Positions 60,983 to 64,000 of a DNA stretch of 64,000 nt are shown in pieces (position 1 is the stretch's first letter; each line of letters starts with the position of its first letter). The translations under genes and the position numbers were made by a program. A model generated the notes under the pieces. It worked only from the letters and a program-made list of their open reading frames with translations, was not told the origin of the DNA and made no database searches. The stretch is from Glycomyces dulcitolivorans. GTDB lineage: Bacteria > Actinomycetota > Actinomycetes > Mycobacteriales > Micromonosporaceae. The stretch spans positions 1-64,000 of the forward strand of contig NZ_QFRW01000075.1 of the NCBI RefSeq assembly GCF_003265355.1. The letters are read 5' to 3'.

Positions 60983-63769
60983 TCAAGTCGACTTCGCCGA
61001 GCCCGAACCGCCGAGGTCGCCGAGCCGGTCGCGGAGCGCGGCGGTGTCGGGGTGGCCGAGTTCGTCGAGAATGGACAGGGCCAGTGTCCATGCGGCTCGG
61101 GCCGCCTCGGGGTCGCCTGCGGCCGCATGGGACTCGCCGAGGTTGGTGAGCGCCGAGGCGGTGAACTTCCGCTCGCCCAGGTGCGTGGCGATCGCGACCG
61201 CGCGGCGGAAGTGGTCTGCTGCCCGCGCGTGGGTGCCGAGCTGGGATTCTATGGCGCCGAGGCTGTCGAGCACGTTCGCCTCGCCGAGCTTGTCGCCGAT
61301 CGCGACCGCCAGGTCCAGCGCGGCGAGGCAGTTCTCGCGGGCGCCGGGGAGGTCGCCGAGTCGGGCGTGGCAGAACCCGATGTTGTTGAGCGCCCGCACT
61401 TGCCCGGCGGTGTTCCCGGTGCGGCGGTACAGCTCCAGGCCCAGGGTCGCGTGCGCCAGGGTCGAGGCGTAGTCCCCGGCGTCGGCGTCGAGGACGCAGA
61501 GCACCAGGCGGGTGTCGGCCTCCCCGTTGCCGTCGCCGGCGGCGCTGAAGTGGTCCAGCGCCAGCTTCAGGTTCGCGCGCGACTCGGCCTTGTCGCCGTA
61601 GTGGGACTGGACGATCCCGAGCCCGAGGTGCGCCGAGGCCATGCCTTCGACGCCCCCGGCGCGCTGCGCGGCCCGGACCGCGACCTGGTGGACGCGCAAG
61701 CGTTCGGCCGCGGCGTTGCGAAGGCGCAGATAGGTTTCCAAGCTGCGGGCGAGCCGCCAGGCGTGGGCGTCGAAGTGCCGCGCGTAGGCCGCTTCGACGG
61801 CGCCGAGCAGAACCAGGCGCTCGGACTCGAACCATTCGCAGGCCCGGTCGTGGCGCTGCGCGTCGACCGAGAACCCGCCCGCCTCGCCCGGGACCGGGAA
61901 CGGCGTCAGCACCGCCGAGGCCGCCTCGGCGCACCGGAGCAGCTCGTCGAGCAGGCGCTCCGAGGCGTCGCGGCGCGCGGCCGCAGCGTCCTCGGCCTCG
62001 GTCAGTTCGGCGGCGTAGGCGGCGAGCAGGTCGTGGAGGCGGAAGCGGCCGGGTCGGAACTCGACGGCCAGGCCCATGCGGACCAGCTCGGCCAGAGCCC
62101 CTCGGGCGGCGGCGGGCGCCTCGCCGGTGAGAGCCGCGACCGCCTCCGCGGTGAAGTCGGGTCCCCAATGGAGTCCGATGAGCCGGAACGTCTGCGCCGT
62201 AGCCGGACTCAGGGCACGGTAGGAGCAGTCGAAGGCCGAGCGCAGGTCCAGTCCGGCGTCGGGCGAGGCGAAGCCGTCGAGAGGGGCGGCCTGGGCGTCG
62301 AGTTCGTCGGCCAGTGCCGTCAGCGGGAAGTCGGGGACGTCGACGGCCCTGGCCGCGACGACCGCGATCGCCAGTGGGAGGCGGGCGCAGCGGTCGATGA
62401 TGCGGCGCACGGCCTTCCGTTCGGCGTCGGTGCGGTGGGCGCCGATCCGCCCGGCCAGCAGGTCGCGGGCCTCGTCGCGTTCGAGGACGTCGAGGGCGAC
62501 CTGGTGGGCGCCGTGCCGGGCGGTGAGGCCGGGCAGGCGGGAGCGGGCGGTGACCAGGACGCAGCAGGCGGCCGCGCCGGGCAGGAGGGGGCGGACCTGG
62601 TCCTCGTCGCGGGCGTTGTCGAGGACGACGAGCATGCGGCGGTCGGCCAGGAGACTGCGGTAGAGCGCCGCCCGGGCCTCGGTGCACACCGGGACCTGCG
62701 AGGGCGGGACGCCCAGGGCCTCAAGGAAAGCGCCGAGCGCTTCGCCCGGGTCGAGTGCGCGACCGGCCGGGTCGAAGCCGCGCAGGTCGGCCCACAGGTG
62801 CCCGTCGGGGTACCGGTCGGCGGCGCGGTGGGCCCAGTGGACGGCCAGGGTCGTCTTGCCGGAGCCGGGAAGACCGGTGATCACCGCGACGGGGTTCCCG
62901 GCGGCGGCGCCGAGGCGGGCGAGGGCCTGTTCGCGGCCGGTGAAGCCGACGAGATCGACGGGGAGCTGGCGCGGCACGGGGCGGTCGAAGCGAGTCGCTT
63001 CGCCTTGGGAGCGTTCGAGGAGGCGGCGGTGCTCGTGCTGGAGCGCGGGGCCGGGCTCGACGCCGAGTTCGTCGACCAGGCGGCGACGGGTCCGGCGGTA
63101 CAGCTCCAGGGCCTCGCCGGTGCGGCCGGAGGCGCCGAGGGCGGCGATAAGCAGTTGGACCGGGCGTTCGCGCTCGGGGTGGTCGCCGACGAGCGCGGAC
63201 AGTTCGGGGACGACGTCGCGGGCCGCGCCCGCGTCGATGTCGAGGGCGATGCGGTCCTCCAGGGCGGTCAGCCGCTCCTCTTCCAGGCCCGCGCGCATGG
63301 ACTCGCGCCATTCGTCCCCGGAGACGTCGGCCAGTGCCGGCCCGGTCCACAGTGCAAGGGCCTCGGTGAGGAGTCCTGCGGCCCCGGGGCCGCGGCGGCG
63401 GGCGCGGGCGACGAGGTCGCGGAAGCGGTACAGGTCGACGCGGTCGGGGGAGCAGTCGAGGCGCCAGCCCTGGCCCACCGTGGAAACGGTCACCGCCGGG
63501 TCGCCGGAGACCAGGCGTCGCAAGCGGGTCACGTAGACGCGCACGGTGTTGAGCGCGGACACCGGCGGCCCGGCGGGCCACCGCGCCGCGATGAGGCGGT
63601 CGGTGGTGACCACCCGCCCCAGGTCGAGCAGGAGCAGCGCGAGCACGCACCGCAGCTGCGCGGTGGTCGGGCCGCCAGAGCGCCCGTCGCGAAGGACCTC
63701 GACCGGTCCGAGCAGCCGGAATCCTATGCGGGAGCGGCCGACCGCCGCGACTTCCGATGGTCTGTCCAT
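60983..63769 (-). CDS. SARP-family regulator (AfsR/DnrI-type: BTAD, NB-ARC, TPR)
   Basis: The product has 928 residues. An OmpR-like winged HTH (about 15-90: RIGFRLLGPVEVLRDG) is followed by the BTAD domain (92-245), a NB-ARC/STAND ATPase with P-loop TGLPGSGKTT (about 298-307) and Walker B LVVLDNARD, then TPR repeats (about 640-900: ALNNIGFCHARLGDLPGARENC, ALTNLGESHAAAGDPEAAR). This is the AfsR layout: ATP-driven oligomerisation linked to activation of secondary metabolism. It is divergent from a secreted-protein gene whose promoter has SARP-type repeats. ATG 63769 was preferred over TTG 63778. Confidence 0.93.
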   Translation of the reverse strand: MDRPSEVAAVGRSRIGFRLLGPVEVLRDGRSGGPTTAQLRCVLALLLLDLGRVVTTDRLIAARWPAGPPVSALNTVRVYVTRLRRLVSGDPAVTVSTVGQGWRLDCSPDRVDLYRFRDLVARARRRGPGAAGLLTEALALWTGPALADVSGDEWRESMRAGLEEERLTALEDRIALDIDAGAARDVVPELSALVGDHPERERPVQLLIAALGASGRTGEALELYRRTRRRLVDELGVEPGPALQHEHRRLLERSQGEATRFDRPVPRQLPVDLVGFTGREQALARLGAAAGNPVAVITGLPGSGKTTLAVHWAHRAADRYPDGHLWADLRGFDPAGRALDPGEALGAFLEALGVPPSQVPVCTEARAALYRSLLADRRMLVVLDNARDEDQVRPLLPGAAACCVLVTARSRLPGLTARHGAHQVALDVLERDEARDLLAGRIGAHRTDAERKAVRRIIDRCARLPLAIAVVAARAVDVPDFPLTALADELDAQAAPLDGFASPDAGLDLRSAFDCSYRALSPATAQTFRLIGLHWGPDFTAEAVAALTGEAPAAARGALAELVRMGLAVEFRPGRFRLHDLLAAYAAELTEAEDAAAARRDASERLLDELLRCAEAASAVLTPFPVPGEAGGFSVDAQRHDRACEWFESERLVLLGAVEAAYARHFDAHAWRLARSLETYLRLRNAAAERLRVHQVAVRAAQRAGGVEGMASAHLGLGIVQSHYGDKAESRANLKLALDHFSAAGDGNGEADTRLVLCVLDADAGDYASTLAHATLGLELYRRTGNTAGQVRALNNIGFCHARLGDLPGARENCLAALDLAVAIGDKLGEANVLDSLGAIESQLGTHARAADHFRRAVAIATHLGERKFTASALTNLGESHAAAGDPEAARAAWTLALSILDELGHPDTAALRDRLGDLGGSGSAKST

Positions 63770-63828
63770 GTGACGCAAGCGTAGAACACGAATCCGCCGC
63801 GGATCGACGAGCGCGACCCGGACCGGCC

Positions 63829-63857
63829 GGTTAAACGTCGGTCAAGCCGGGGTCAAA
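63829..63857 (+). promoter_or_regulatory. SARP-type direct repeats
   Basis: Three heptamers, GGTTAAA (63829), GGTCAAG (63840) and GGTCAAA (63851), are spaced by exactly 4 bp, giving an 11-bp period on one DNA face. The last is 10 bp before a possible -10 (GACAAT, 63868-63873). This is the known pattern of SARP binding sites. The neighbouring divergent SARP gene is the likely source. Confidence 0.75.
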
Positions 63858-63942
63858 CGATTCCTTCGACAATGGACGGGCTTGAACCGCCCGGTTCGAT
63901 CGATCCCGCCTCGCCGGTATCGCCCTGTCGCTAGGAGCGCAC

Positions 63943-64000
63943 ATGATCAAACGTATTGCAGCAGTTCTCGGATCCCTCGCGATCGCGTTCGCGACCGTCG
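63943..64000 (+). CDS. Start of a secreted-protein gene (partial, cut by the right edge)
   Basis: An AGGAG 5 nt before the ATG opens a frame coding for MIKRIAAVLGSLAIAFATV, a typical signal peptide, cut off by the window end. It sits downstream of SARP-type repeats and about 170 bp from the divergent SARP gene. The product cannot be identified. Confidence 0.65.
   Translation, partial: MIKRIAAVLGSLAIAFATV

Overview
The window is GC-rich, with strong third-position G/C codon bias, many GTG starts and ATGA/GTGA overlaps. It carries Tat-exported lipoproteins, CBM2-bearing cellulases and an AfsR/SARP-type regulator. This indicates a soil or plant-litter actinomycete (Actinomycetota). Glycomycetaceae, Streptomycetaceae or Micromonosporales are all plausible; the sequence alone does not decide. 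No rRNA, intact tRNA or CRISPR array was seen.

Region 1 (1-9.4 kb) looks like a compact dormancy/hypoxia island of the DosR/OsdR type. It holds a GAF histidine kinase, a full DosR-like response regulator (4101-4742), a truncated second copy (1628-2107), two universal stress proteins, phosphoketolase, a D-lactate-type dehydrogenase, a PPOX-fold flavin protein and a GNAT/acyl-CoA-synthetase fusion running off the left edge. Palindromes of the form GGGAC-N4-GTCCC lie in front of most of these units.

Region 2 (9.5-15.9 kb) is a catabolic cluster: SRPBCC protein, deleted MFS transporter, TetR repressor, amidohydrolase, two alpha/beta hydrolases and an FAD monooxygenase. Three near-identical palindromes (core GGATACAGTGTATCC) head its three transcription units, which suggests one small TetR regulon for an unidentified substrate.

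Region 3 (16-34 kb) is mixed accessory DNA. It contains a broken cadmium-transporter gene and a copper operon (multicopper oxidase plus His-rich membrane protein behind a CsoR-like operator). A possible RiPP precursor sits next to a chimeric leader-binding/HTH ORF. A rarA-uvrA2-mmcQ repair operon runs into a broken esterase. Several stress/redox genes follow, with MarR and HxlR-MarR regulators. The region ends in a scar made of a tRNA 3' end, a GntR-like fragment and a 23-bp inverted repeat.

Region 4 (34-58.8 kb) is a plant-polysaccharide locus. It encodes CBM2-GH5 cellulase, SGNH esterase-CBM13, CBM13-GH62 arabinofuranosidase, a GH12-like protein and a broken second copy, CBM2-GH5-X2-CBM46-like glucanase, GH74 xyloglucanase, GH36 and GH27 alpha-galactosidases, a Gfo/Idh/MocA oxidoreductase and an oligosaccharide ABC importer with no ATPase in the window. 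Two ROK and two AraC regulators accompany them. Secreted enzymes would cut xyloglucan, arabinoxylan and mixed-linkage glucan, the importer would take up oligosaccharides, and the exo-enzymes would trim them inside. Two promoter systems are shared: a duplicated ~150-bp module before the esterase and GH62 genes, and a 22-bp element covering the -35 of the GH5, solute-binding-protein and GH36 promoters.

Region 5 (58.8-64 kb) has an aldo/keto reductase divergent from an MmyB-like regulator. A 928-residue SARP-NB-ARC-TPR regulator is divergent from the start of a secreted-protein gene whose promoter has three 7-bp direct repeats with 4-bp spacers, a typical SARP target.
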